Of a stretch of DNA of 64,000 nt, positions 26,416-34,915 are shown piece after piece (position 1 is the stretch's first letter; the number at the start of each line of letters is the position of its first letter). The translations under genes and the position numbers were made by a program. The stretch is taken from positions 2,046,001-2,110,000 of the forward strand of contig OZ245032.1 of the NCBI GenBank assembly GCA_965224015.1, written 5' to 3'. The notes under the pieces are model-generated. The model was not told the DNA's origin and searched no databases. It was given only the letters and a program-made list of their open reading frames with translations. Source of the stretch: CBDCVD01 sp965224015 (GTDB lineage Bacteria > Pseudomonadota > Alphaproteobacteria > Rhizobiales > CBDCVD01).

Positions 26416-27399
26416 TCAAGGGACTAATATGATTTTGGGTACCGCCACCTGACCGGCACGAAGGTCAGCAAAAGCGTCGGCACCGTGGGACAGGGGGCGT
26501 GTCTCAATCCAGTCAAGAGATCCCAGTTTGCCGGCAAAGATGGCCTGAGCGGTCTCGGCAAAGTCCGTTGTGGTGTAGGTATAGGCGCCGATAAAAGTAA
26601 TCTCCTGCAAAGTCATGCGGCGAATATCCAGGCCGCCGGTTGAAGTTCCGAGGCCAATATGAACGATCACACCGCCGGGGCGAGCGATCCTGCTGGCCAT
26701 GGCCCGTGTTGCCTCAACGCCGACTCCATCGACAACAAGGTCTACCGTTCCCATACCCGGAGCCCCATGGCCGGAAGGGTTGAACAGATGAAACAAAGTC
26801 AGCCGCTCAAGTACCCTCCGGCGCATGCCATTGGTTTCTCCGATCCAGATATCTCCGGCGCCGCGCGCAGCCAGCGCCAGCGCCGCCCCCAATCCGATGG
26901 CCCCTCCCCCCAGAACCGCACAACTTGTCGCGCCAGGGTCCTTAGCCAGGGCCTGAAGTCCGAGCCGCACCCCATGCCAACCACAGGCCAGCGGTTCCGT
27001 CAGCGCCGCCTTATCAAAGGAGATTCCATCCGGTATCAGGGTCAGATTCGTCCTTGGTACGCTGACATACTCCGCAAACGCACCCTCACGAGGAGGCATG
27101 GAGATGATTTGTCGCTCGTGACAGATGTTCTCTCGTCCCGTCCCACAATTGTCACATGTTCCACATGAAACCAAAGGATTGATCGTCACCCGGGTGCCAT
27201 CCTCCAGGGTACCGGACGCCTCATGACCCAGTATTAACGGAGCGGGGCGGCGCGCGTCATGGCCGACAAAGGCATGCATATCGGAGCCGCAGATGCCCGC
27301 GGCCTCGACCCTGACCAGCGCCTCATCAGAGGCTGGCACAGGCATCGCAACCTGGCAATAGTCAAGCGCGCCGGGTGCGGTATAAACGAGCGCCTTCAT
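26416..27399 (-). CDS. Zinc-dependent alcohol dehydrogenase (MDR family), likely DHPS 2-dehydrogenase-type
   Basis: A 327-residue medium-chain dehydrogenase. Catalytic zinc ligands sit in GICGSDMHAF and ILGHEASG; structural zinc cysteines in VSCGTCDNCGTGRENIC (about residues 80-98); nucleotide binding in AVLGGGAIGLGAALALAARG. It is the last gene of the DHPS operon and overlaps the SDR gene by 4 bp. In Cupriavidus, two such dehydrogenases (HpsO, HpsP) interconvert the two DHPS enantiomers; context suggests that role here, but the assignment to one of the two is not possible from sequence. Confidence 0.8.
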   Translation of the reverse strand: MKALVYTAPGALDYCQVAMPVPASDEALVRVEAAGICGSDMHAFVGHDARRPAPLILGHEASGTLEDGTRVTINPLVSCGTCDNCGTGRENICHERQIISMPPREGAFAEYVSVPRTNLTLIPDGISFDKAALTEPLACGWHGVRLGLQALAKDPGATSCAVLGGGAIGLGAALALAARGAGDIWIGETNGMRRRVLERLTLFHLFNPSGHGAPGMGTVDLVVDGVGVEATRAMASRIARPGGVIVHIGLGTSTGGLDIRRMTLQEITFIGAYTYTTTDFAETAQAIFAGKLGSLDWIETRPLSHGADAFADLRAGQVAVPKIILVP

Positions 27400-28118
27400 T
27401 TGGCGGTGAACCCCCCGTCGACGTAATGGACCTGGCCGGTTATATAGTCAGACGCGGGTGAGGCAAGATAGAAGGCCGGACCTAGAATATCGTCGTCACG
27501 GCCGTTGCGGCCGATGCAGGTTTGCGCTGCGTTGCGCGCGGCCTGTTCAGCATCGTTAAAGACAGGCGCGGTGAGTTCGGTGGGGAAAAATCCGGGCGCC
27601 AGGGCATTGACCGTTATGCCATAACGCGACCAAGCCTCGGCCATGGCCCGGGTGAGCTGGGTGATCCCGGCTTTGGCGGGGCCATAGGTAATGCCACCTG
27701 AAAAGGCACGGGTGCTTTGCAAAGAGGCAAAATTGATGATGCGTCCCCAACGTTTCGCTTTCATTGCCGGCACCAGCGCCTGGGCCAAAAATAAAGAAGC
27801 AGAGAGGTTGACATCAAGGGTTCGGCGCCAAATGTCCGGCGTGATCTCTTCAGCGCTTTGGCGCGGATTGCAGCCAGCGGCATTGATCAACACGTCCGGG
27901 GCTCCGTGAACCCCCGATACGTCCCGAGCAACCTGAGCAATCGCCGTCAAGTTGGAAAGGTCCGCCTGGACCCCGGGCACATGGGTAATGGGCCTGCGCG
28001 CCACCCCGACGACCTGCGCCCCCGCTTCGCAAAAAGCCCTGGCAATGGTGCTTCCCAGCCCGGAACTGGCACCGGTTATGCAAACAATGCGGTTCTTGAC
28101 GGAAAAGTCAGGTATCAT
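27396..28118 (-). CDS. SDR family oxidoreductase, likely DHPS 2-dehydrogenase-type
   Basis: A 240-residue short-chain dehydrogenase with the NAD-binding TGASSGLGSTIA (residues 15-26), the NAAG motif, the catalytic YGPAK (Tyr and Lys) and the C-terminal GQVHYVDGGFT. It overlaps both neighbours by 4 bp, so the three dehydrogenases are translated as a unit. By context it works with the MDR enzyme in epimerising or oxidising 2,3-dihydroxypropane-1-sulfonate. A general 3-ketoacyl reductase label would be equally allowed by sequence alone. Confidence 0.82.
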   Translation of the reverse strand: MIPDFSVKNRIVCITGASSGLGSTIARAFCEAGAQVVGVARRPITHVPGVQADLSNLTAIAQVARDVSGVHGAPDVLINAAGCNPRQSAEEITPDIWRRTLDVNLSASLFLAQALVPAMKAKRWGRIINFASLQSTRAFSGGITYGPAKAGITQLTRAMAEAWSRYGITVNALAPGFFPTELTAPVFNDAEQAARNAAQTCIGRNGRDDDILGPAFYLASPASDYITGQVHYVDGGFTAK

Positions 28119-29425
28119 ATGTCGGTTGTACCCAGCGCAAACGTTTCGTCAGGGAACCATTTGGCCAAACGAATATCAGCGGTGCGCGCGTGGCCCTCCA
28201 TGCCCTCCAGGCGAGAGATGCGCGCCGTGGCCTCGGCCACAGGCCTTGCACCTTCCCGGGTTGCCTGTTGCCAGGTAACGATTTTCATGAACTTGTGCAC
28301 CGACAGCCCGCCCGTGTAGCGCGCAGCCCCCGACGTGGGCAAAACATGGTTGGTACCCGACGCCTTGTCGCCAAAAGCAACTGTTGTTTCCTCCCCAAGA
28401 AAAAGCGACCCGTAGCACGTAAGCTGCTCTCGCCACCACGCAAGGTCCGCCGCATTAACGGTTAAGTGTTCGGGCGCGATGCGATCGGCCACGACCGCCA
28501 TCTCGTCGCGGGTGTCACACAAAATCACCTCCGCATAGTTGCGCCACGCCGCAGCCGCATTGTCTGCATTGACGGGTGGCAAAGCGGCGATCAGTGCCGG
28601 CACCCTCTGCATCACCGTCTTGCCCAGGCCCTTGTCGGTGGTTGCGAGCCAGACCGGGGAATTGTAACCATGCTCTGCCTGGCCCACAAGATCAGCAGCA
28701 ACGATCTCCGGATCGGCCGTCTCATCGGCAAGAATTAAACTGTCCGTTGGCCCTGCGATCATATCGATGCCAACGCGTCCGAACAAAAGGCGCTTAGCCT
28801 CAGCAACATATTGGTTCCCCGGCCCTACAAGAATGTTTGCCTCCGGCAAACCAAACAAACCGAAGGCCATGGCTGCGAGCGCCTGAACACCGCCCAGGGC
28901 AAGGATCGTACCAGCACCACAAAGGTGCGCCGTGTAGACGATAGCAGGGTGCACGCGCTGGTTTGCACCCGGTGGCGAGCAGGCGACAATATTCGGGCAT
29001 CCGGCAACTTCGGCGGTCGTGACCGTCATCAGCGCGGAAGCAATATGGGCATAGCGGCCACCCGGGATATAGCAGCCGGCGGTTGCGCAAGGGATGGCCT
29101 TTTGCCCCGCGATCAGGCCGGGCCGCACCTCCATATCAAAATCATTTATGGTTTGTTTTTGCGCCTGCGCAAAACGGCGGATATTGTCATGGGCAAAGCG
29201 GATATCATCTTTCAAACGTTCAGGAACAGCCGCTGAAGCCTCCTCGATTTGGGCCCTGGACAGGATAATGTCGCCACTGTAGTTGTCGAACTTTCTGGCG
29301 TAGTCGCGCGCGACCTGATCGCCTCCGGCTTCAATCTCGCTGAGGATTTGCCGCACGGTTTGCCGCACATTTTCCGCACCAGAAGCGGCGGTCTTGCTTG
29401 CGCTTTTCAAATGGGTCACGGCCAT
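28115..29425 (-). CDS. hpsN: Sulfopropanediol 3-dehydrogenase, HisD-like (HpsN)
   Basis: A 436-residue enzyme of the histidinol dehydrogenase superfamily predicted to oxidise (R)-DHPS to (R)-sulfolactate with NAD. HisD landmarks are kept: VPGGRYAHIASALMTV-like segment, GPGNQYVAEAKRLLFG, GQAEHGYNSP (zinc Gln and His), APEHL and EGMEGHARTADIRL. Compared with true HisD it has the TGGLSVHKFMKIVTWQ and FGDKASGTNHVLPT segments I associate with HpsN. No other histidine biosynthesis gene is near, and the flanking genes are a TRAP transporter and two dehydrogenases, which supports DHPS metabolism over histidine synthesis. Downstream sulfolactate-degrading genes are not in the window. Confidence 0.85.
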   Translation of the reverse strand: MAVTHLKSASKTAASGAENVRQTVRQILSEIEAGGDQVARDYARKFDNYSGDIILSRAQIEEASAAVPERLKDDIRFAHDNIRRFAQAQKQTINDFDMEVRPGLIAGQKAIPCATAGCYIPGGRYAHIASALMTVTTAEVAGCPNIVACSPPGANQRVHPAIVYTAHLCGAGTILALGGVQALAAMAFGLFGLPEANILVGPGNQYVAEAKRLLFGRVGIDMIAGPTDSLILADETADPEIVAADLVGQAEHGYNSPVWLATTDKGLGKTVMQRVPALIAALPPVNADNAAAAWRNYAEVILCDTRDEMAVVADRIAPEHLTVNAADLAWWREQLTCYGSLFLGEETTVAFGDKASGTNHVLPTSGAARYTGGLSVHKFMKIVTWQQATREGARPVAEATARISRLEGMEGHARTADIRLAKWFPDETFALGTTDI

Positions 29426-29456
29426 GGGAATTCTCGACGTTGCGGTTTGCGATTTT

Positions 29457-30770
29457 CTATAAAAGGGATGTAGACAAGGCCGGCCAATAACCGATGATCA
29501 GCACCACGATCAGCATAAAAAAGACAAAGGGGACCGCCCTGCGGGCAATTTTGAGAATCGACTCGCCGGTGAGTCCAGAGACCACAAACAGGTTCAACCC
29601 CAAAGGCGGGGTAATAAACCCAACGCCAAGTGCTGTGATCATCATAATGCAGAACTGAATTTCGTGCATGCCGATTTCGTCCGCCAAGGGCTTGAGGATC
29701 GGCGCCAGGATAACAATATTCGGGGTTGTCTCCATCACACATCCAGCGGCGATCAGAATAGCGATCATCAACAGAATCAGTATCGCAGGGTCATCGCTCA
29801 GGCCCGTGACCGCAGCAACAAACCCCTGCGGCACACCCAAAGCCGCAAGGGTTTGTGCCAAAGGCAGTGACATCGCAATAATCGGCAGGATAACCCCATT
29901 GACCTTTGCCGAGCTCACCAGCATTGAGGGGAAGTCGGCAAGCCTCAACGTGCCTATGATAAACCCGATAATGATGGTGACGGTCACCGCGACAGCCCCG
30001 GCTTCGGTCGGGGTGAGGTGGCCGGAGAAAATACCAGAGAATATAATGCCCGGCACGATAAACGCGTACCAACCGCCTTTAATGGCTGCCCACAGATTAC
30101 CGAGCCAATCGCTTACGGAAATCAGACCGCCACCCTCATAGGCCATGCGCCGGTTGACGATGATATTGGTGACAAGAATAGACACCAATATCAGAACCCC
30201 CGGGATCAGCGCGGCCTGAAACAGTGTTGCGGCGGAAATTCCGAGCACCAGTCCGATGACAATATAGGCGATAGACGGAGGAATAAGAATGCCGGTGCAA
30301 GCCCCCGCCGCAACGAGAGCACAGGCATAAGGGCGCGGATAGCCCGATTCCACCAGCCGGGCAATAGTCATGCGCCCCACCGCGGCGGCACCGGCGGCAT
30401 CGGACCCGGAAATGGCCGAGAACATGCCGCACACAAGAACGGTCGCCGAGCCAAATCCTCCCTTAGCCCAGCAGGTGAGCGCCTCAGCAACATCAAGAAA
30501 TTTTCGGCTCAGCCCCGTGCGTACAAGAACGTCACCTGTCAGGATAAAAAGCGGCACCGCGGTCAGAGCGAAGGCATCAATGCCATCAAACAAGGACTCG
30601 CCAAACAGCGACAAGGGCATCTCCCCGGACCAAACCAACATCAAAGTCGCCGCTGCCCCTATGCACGCCCAAACCGGAACTCCAAGCGCAATGAGTGCAA
30701 CAAACAAAAGCACAGGACCATAGAAATCCCAACCCAATTCAACAGTCTGGTTCAACTGGTTCCAAAGCAC
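29457..30770 (-). CDS. TRAP transporter large permease subunit (DctM type)
   Basis: A 437-residue membrane protein with about 12-13 helices, the ion-coupled channel of a tripartite periplasmic transporter. Typical DctM segments: GIDAFALTAVPLFILTGDVL, ISGSDAAGAAAVG, ILIPPSIAYIVIG and GVGFITPPLGLNLFVVSGL. It probably imports DHPS (HpsM position). It lies 12 bp after the small permease gene and 31 bp before hpsN. Confidence 0.93.
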   Translation of the reverse strand: MLWNQLNQTVELGWDFYGPVLLFVALIALGVPVWACIGAAATLMLVWSGEMPLSLFGESLFDGIDAFALTAVPLFILTGDVLVRTGLSRKFLDVAEALTCWAKGGFGSATVLVCGMFSAISGSDAAGAAAVGRMTIARLVESGYPRPYACALVAAGACTGILIPPSIAYIVIGLVLGISAATLFQAALIPGVLILVSILVTNIIVNRRMAYEGGGLISVSDWLGNLWAAIKGGWYAFIVPGIIFSGIFSGHLTPTEAGAVAVTVTIIIGFIIGTLRLADFPSMLVSSAKVNGVILPIIAMSLPLAQTLAALGVPQGFVAAVTGLSDDPAILILLMIAILIAAGCVMETTPNIVILAPILKPLADEIGMHEIQFCIMMITALGVGFITPPLGLNLFVVSGLTGESILKIARRAVPFVFFMLIVVLIIGYWPALSTSLL

Positions 30771-30782
30771 AACCGTCGCCCC

Positions 30783-31289
30783 CTAATCAAACAATTTCGC
30801 GCCCTCATATACAGAGCGCGCGCCACGCAAATCACCAATATCGCGAACAAGTGACTGGAGAAGGCGAAAGATCATCAACCCAAAGCCGATGGGAACCGCC
30901 ATCAGAAACCAGACCATGGAGACCCGCAGGCCATGACTGACCGAGCCGAATTTCATGGACGTCAAAACCGGCTCCAAAGACCAGTAGAGGGCCAATAGCG
31001 CAACCGCGAGCATAACAAGATCGCCCAATATATAAAGCAACGCCTTAACCCGCGCGGGAACATAGGCAAAGATCACATCAATACGAATATGCGCCCGTTC
31101 CCTGACAGCCGCCGCCGCGCCAATCCACGCCAGATAGATAAACGCGTAGCGAACGATCTCCTCGCCCCAGATCGACGAATAGGAAAATATCTCGCGGCGC
31201 AAAACCTCCACCGCCATGGTGATCACCAACATGGAATAGAAAACCAGAAGCGCCCACCGCTCTGCATTTTGATCAAGTGTTTTAAGCAT
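30783..31289 (-). CDS. TRAP transporter small permease subunit (DctQ type)
   Basis: A 168-residue protein with four membrane helices; WGEEIVRYAFIYLAWIGAAA is the conserved DctQ segment. The start ATG at 31289 (MLKTLDQNAERWALL) is preferred over an upstream frame extension of nine residues because it places the first helix normally. It bridges to the large permease in TRAP systems (HpsL position). Confidence 0.88.
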   Translation of the reverse strand: MLKTLDQNAERWALLVFYSMLVITMAVEVLRREIFSYSSIWGEEIVRYAFIYLAWIGAAAAVRERAHIRIDVIFAYVPARVKALLYILGDLVMLAVALLALYWSLEPVLTSMKFGSVSHGLRVSMVWFLMAVPIGFGLMIFRLLQSLVRDIGDLRGARSVYEGAKLFD

Positions 31290-31421
31290 GAACCCGTCCC
31301 CTGCCCGCCCCCACACGTCCCCTCTGGGACACGTTGGACAGGCTTGCGGTCACAATGCGGGGTGCGCGAACAGAGAGCACGGCTCCCGGTTCGCAGATCG
31401 CCGCAGTACCGGTTGTCATGA

Positions 31422-32582
31422 TCAGGCGTCGTGAACCCAATAGCGGCCCATGGTGCCGGCGGCCTCAACGAGCTTGTTAAAGGCGTCCATGGACCCCGCG
31501 AGTTCAGTCTTGAACGTATCCCATTCGCTGCGCTGATACCCACCGGTCTGTTGCCAGACGGCCAGTTGATCGGCGCTTAGGGAGTGAAATTCAACACCCG
31601 CGCTGCGCAATTCCGCCATGGCGTAGTTGCGTGCGGCGGGCACTTTGGCAAGGTTCTGCTGTGTGGTGATTTCTGACCCAAACTCAATGCCTGCCTTAAC
31701 ATCTGCGGGCAGGCCGTTGAACCACTCCAGATTGCACGAATAGACCTGGCTGTCAGGAACAGCCTGGGTGAACGTGACATGGCTCAAAATGTCCTTAAAG
31801 CCAAACACATGCAAGGCTCCTACGGCCGGATCAAGCGCATCAGCCACACCCTGCTTGATTGCCGAGGGGGTCTCACCCCAGGCAACCGGTGTGGGGTTGG
31901 CACCGACCATCTTATAGTATTGCTGCAACATCTGGGAGCCGGGCACGCGAAACTTGACGCCGCTCAGATCGGACGGGGACAGGACCGGCCCGGCACCACC
32001 TTTGCGCATCGCAACCACACGGGGATCAATCACCACATAAAAGAGCACCTTAAACCCCTTGGCCTCGACCTTGGGGTGTACGTCATTCTTCCAGGCCTCA
32101 GAGTTTACCAGATTGACAAACCGCTGATTGGCTCCGCAAAAATAGGGCAGGTTGATCAAATCAACGGTAGGCGCAAAGGGTGCGAAGTTCGACAGCGAAT
32201 GCTGCGCCGCCTGGATCGTGCCCCCTTGTACCTTTTGCGCCAGGGCGCCGCCGGCTCCCAGTTGGCCGCCGGGGGCCAGTTTTACGTAGACTTTGCCATT
32301 GGTCGCGTTTTGAATGTTTTCTTTCAGATCAAGTTGCAGGATCGGATAAGAACGGGACGCCCCCAGTATATAGGCCGTGGCAACAATCATCGTGTGATCC
32401 GCGGCGTCCTTGCGGGCGTTTTCTTCTCTTCTTGTCTGCGCTACAGCTTTATCAGACCACAGAGTCCCTGCCGCACCCGCCACTAGGGCCGCGGTAAAAC
32501 CGCCACTGCCGGCGAGTTTAAGAAAGTTCCTGCGTTCGTGTGATGTAAGCCCGCGTGGGCTTTTGGTGCTATCGTGTTTCAT
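31422..32582 (-). CDS. TRAP transporter substrate-binding protein (DctP type)
   Basis: A 386-residue periplasmic binding protein with a Tat-like signal (RRNFLKLAGSGGF, cleavage after DKAVA). The mature part follows the DctP plan: GKVYVKLAPGGQLG, a DPRVVAMRKGGAG segment with the ligand-binding Arg, and FRVPGSQMLQQYYKMVGANP. It probably captures DHPS (HpsK position) and is the first catabolic gene of the operon. A gap of 132 bp separates it from the small permease. Confidence 0.92.
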   Translation of the reverse strand: MKHDSTKSPRGLTSHERRNFLKLAGSGGFTAALVAGAAGTLWSDKAVAQTRREENARKDAADHTMIVATAYILGASRSYPILQLDLKENIQNATNGKVYVKLAPGGQLGAGGALAQKVQGGTIQAAQHSLSNFAPFAPTVDLINLPYFCGANQRFVNLVNSEAWKNDVHPKVEAKGFKVLFYVVIDPRVVAMRKGGAGPVLSPSDLSGVKFRVPGSQMLQQYYKMVGANPTPVAWGETPSAIKQGVADALDPAVGALHVFGFKDILSHVTFTQAVPDSQVYSCNLEWFNGLPADVKAGIEFGSEITTQQNLAKVPAARNYAMAELRSAGVEFHSLSADQLAVWQQTGGYQRSEWDTFKTELAGSMDAFNKLVEAAGTMGRYWVHDA

Positions 32583-32809
32583 TGCTGTTCCTCCCGGATC
32601 GTTTCACTTAAGTCAAAGGTTTATCTCCGCAACCGGCGCCGAAGCCAATGCGTTGAACTAGAATTCCCTAGAGATCAAACAGATCAAAAATTTTTGCATC
32701 ATGGCGGGAATGCCACCCATTCAGTGCCATGTTTGTCCTGTCCGCAGCACAAGTACCCAACAGCCAGCCTTGCGGTGAACCGGCGCCATGAAGCCGACCC
32801 CACGCCCAC

Positions 32810-33004
32810 TCATTGATCCTGGTTTTGCGCCTCGCGCAACAGAATGCCCACCACAAACAATGCCGAGGCGGCAAACAGTGCCAACATTTCCACCACATTG
32901 CTTAAGGGCGGCTCGCCTGCGCTGGCACCAACGACAACATTGGCGAAAAATATCGCGAACAAAACAACGGACGCGCCAAAAGAATAGATTTCAAAGCTTC
33001 GCAT
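32810..33004 (-). CDS. Small membrane protein (64 aa)
   Basis: A 64-residue protein with two hydrophobic helices (SFGASVVLFAIFFANVVVG and VVEMLALFAASALFVVGIL) joined by a short loop and a polar C-terminus. It sits between the LacI operators and the TRAP binding-protein gene on the same strand, so it may be the first gene of the DHPS operon. No family recognised; a chance open frame cannot be excluded. Confidence 0.45.
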   Translation of the reverse strand: MRSFEIYSFGASVVLFAIFFANVVVGASAGEPPLSNVVEMLALFAASALFVVGILLREAQNQDQ

Positions 33005-33025
33005 TGATCAGTTGCACTCTTGCTA

Positions 33026-33165
33026 CAGCTGGGCCTGTCTATCAACCGGCATCACCCTACCCGCTCCCCTTTGTAGATTTTAGGGCCTAAACCCCCACGG
33101 TACCCTTTCGGGGGACCCAAGACGGGAGAGCGGGCCGGCCAAGTGGTAAATAGACATTTCCAGCT
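33026..33165. repeat. R3 hairpin element
   Basis: Arms CACCCTACCCGCTCCCC and GGGAGAGCGGGCCGGCC enclose an inner pair around CCCCCACGGTACCCTTTCGG. Outer ends GTCTATCAACC and GTAAATAGAC match R3 termini. It lies between the small membrane gene and the LacI-type operators. Confidence 0.8.
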
Positions 33166-33188
33166 GGCTGCATTTACTGACTGTGCAT

Positions 33189-33236
33189 TGTAAGCGCTTA
33201 CATTTAAAAATACAAGCAATAATGCAAGCGCTTACA
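33189..33236. promoter_or_regulatory. Two LacI-type operators
   Basis: TGTAAGCGCTTACA at 33189-33202 is a perfect 14-bp CG-centred palindrome, and TGCAAGCGCTTACA at 33223-33236 differs by one base. Their centres are 34 bp apart, near three helical turns. The form is classic for LacI-family proteins, and the only nearby candidate is the regulator at 33667. They are placed to control both the regulator and the minus-strand DHPS operon. Confidence 0.85.
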
Positions 33237-33343
33237 TCATTGCTTGTAATCCTGTTGATAACGACTATTGTGGATAAGCCGCGCCAGGCGGCTAACTGCA
33301 TAGCGCCAAGAGGTTGTCCCTGGTAAATCCATTGGGTGCAGGT

Positions 33344-33477
33344 GGCCATTCGTCTGATCATGAGAGATGTTCGATTTCTCCCGCGTTGTCAAGGGCGCTT
33401 CGCGCCGCTTTCAGCGGTTCTTAAACCCTTGACAACGCGGGAGAAATCGAAAAAAAGCAATGATCAGATGAATGGCC
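33344..33477. repeat. Large inverted repeat with 25-bp perfect stem
   Basis: Outer arms GGCCATTCGTCTGATCAT / ATGATCAGATGAATGGCC pair with one mismatch; inner arms from TCGATTTCTCCCGCG to CAAGGG (33388-33412 region) and their complement pair perfectly over 25 bp around a loop of about 30 nt. It is upstream of the LacI gene. It matches none of R1 to R5 and looks like a single-copy miniature element. Confidence 0.85.
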
Positions 33478-33666
33478 CGATATGGCCTTGCTGGCGGCAA
33501 TGGCCGCAATAACCCTGACTTCAGATCGGCCACCTTGAGAGTAACTCATTGCAAGATTACATCTAAAGCGTGTCATGCGCCGCACGCAAAGCAGGAAAAT
33601 TGAACGGCGCACAAACCCGGCACACCATATGGACTATAGTCAACCGACAGCAGGAATTGGCGCTTT

Positions 33667-34755
33667 GTGAATGAACGTTACGTTTCAAAAGCCTGGCCGG
33701 CCTCACGACCTTCGACACTTAACGATGTGGCCCGTCGTGCCGGCGTGTCCACGGCGACCGTGTCGCGCTGCCTGAACAAGCCGGAGTCCGTTCGCAAACA
33801 GACGCGCATGCGTGTCCTTCGGGCGATTGAAGCCTTGGGATACACACCGCACTTTGGTGGCAAAGCGCTGGCCTTAAACCGCACCAATACGATCGGAGCG
33901 GTTATACCGACAATGGAGAATGCTATTTTTGCGCGCGCCCTCCAGGCCCTTGAGGAGGCCCTTGGCGAGAGCGGCGTGACGTTATTGGTGGCCACGTCCC
34001 ATTACCGGCCGGATCGCGAATTGGCGCAGATTCGCACGCTCTACGCGCGCGGCGTTGACGGGCTTTTCCTCATAGGACAGGCGCGGCCCGACGAAACCTA
34101 TGCTCTGTTACAGGGTCGCGGTGTTCCGTTTGTGCTTGGCTGGACGTGTGGGCGAGATCCGGCCTATGGGGCTTTTGCCCTGTCACGCGAGGCCGATCTG
34201 CTTTGTCGTTGCGTTGGCTTTGACAATCGCTCGGCGGCACGGGCCATGGGAGCCCGTGTTTTGGAGATGGGGCATCGCCGTATCGCCATGATCGCCGGGC
34301 GCACGGCCTGGAACGACCGCGCAAGGGCGCGCATTGACGGGGTCAGCGATGCCCTTGCCGGTGCGGGCGTGGTGCTGGGGCCGGACCATGTTGTAGAGGC
34401 TGCCTATACGCTGGAGGCGGGAGAACACGCGTTTTGCCAGCTCATGGACTTGCCCAGGCGCCCGAGCGCGGTGATTTGCGGCAATGATGTGCTCGCCGCC
34501 GGCGCCTTGCGCGGGGCCCGGCGTCTTGCACTCAACGTGCCAGGCGACGTTTCTGTTGTCGGCTTTGACGATATTGATTTGGCTGAGGCGGTAGAGCCGG
34601 CTTTGACGACTGTGCATGTGCCTCATCGCCAGATGGGTTGGGCGGCGGGGCACACATTGCTGGCCTTGCGCAAAGGGGAGGTGCCGGAGCCTGGTGTCAG
34701 CAGGGTTCTGCACACCTATATTGTCGAGCGGGCCACGCTTGCGGCTTGTCCGTGA
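33667..34755 (+). CDS. LacI family transcriptional regulator of the DHPS locus
   Basis: A 362-residue regulator with a GTG start. Helix-turn-helix at about residues 17-40 (TLNDVARRAGVSTATVSRCL), hinge, then ligand-binding domain with CVGFDNRSAARAMGA and VSVVGFDDIDLAEAVEPALT. It is divergent from the DHPS operon and next to two LacI-type palindromes. In described hps clusters the regulator is of another type (inference from memory), so a LacI protein would be a lineage-specific replacement. Confidence 0.9.
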   Translation: MNERYVSKAWPASRPSTLNDVARRAGVSTATVSRCLNKPESVRKQTRMRVLRAIEALGYTPHFGGKALALNRTNTIGAVIPTMENAIFARALQALEEALGESGVTLLVATSHYRPDRELAQIRTLYARGVDGLFLIGQARPDETYALLQGRGVPFVLGWTCGRDPAYGAFALSREADLLCRCVGFDNRSAARAMGARVLEMGHRRIAMIAGRTAWNDRARARIDGVSDALAGAGVVLGPDHVVEAAYTLEAGEHAFCQLMDLPRRPSAVICGNDVLAAGALRGARRLALNVPGDVSVVGFDDIDLAEAVEPALTTVHVPHRQMGWAAGHTLLALRKGEVPEPGVSRVLHTYIVERATLAACP

Positions 34756-34873
34756 ACGAAACAGGCCCTATGAAATATCATTCGTTTTACCGACAATACC
34801 CCCGGCAGCGTCAAAAAACCCGTCCCAACTGGCGTTATTTTGATGTTTTCGGGTCATTTTTTTCAACTGAAAA

Positions 34874-34908
34874 GGCCCAATTCTCTTTTATTATCAGAGA
34901 TTTGGGCC
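34874..34908 (+). terminator. Hairpin between regulator gene and CRISPR array
   Basis: GGCCCAATTCTC (34874-34885) pairs with GAGATTTGGGCC (34897-34908), one mismatch in 12. It is preceded by T-rich rather than followed by T-rich sequence and ends 7 bp before the first CRISPR repeat, so it may be a terminator for the regulator on one side or part of the array leader. Confidence 0.45.
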
Positions 34909-34915
34909 AACATCA

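Noticed and set aside
28115..29425. Histidinol dehydrogenase (histidine synthesis)
   Set aside because: The sequence keeps the HisD fold and metal ligands, but operon context (TRAP transporter, SDR, MDR) and HpsN-like segments favour sulfopropanediol dehydrogenase.
33005..33666. tRNA or small RNA gene in the LacI upstream region
   Set aside because: Folding by eye gives only R3, operators and the large inverted repeat; no cloverleaf or intrinsic terminator with T-tract was seen.
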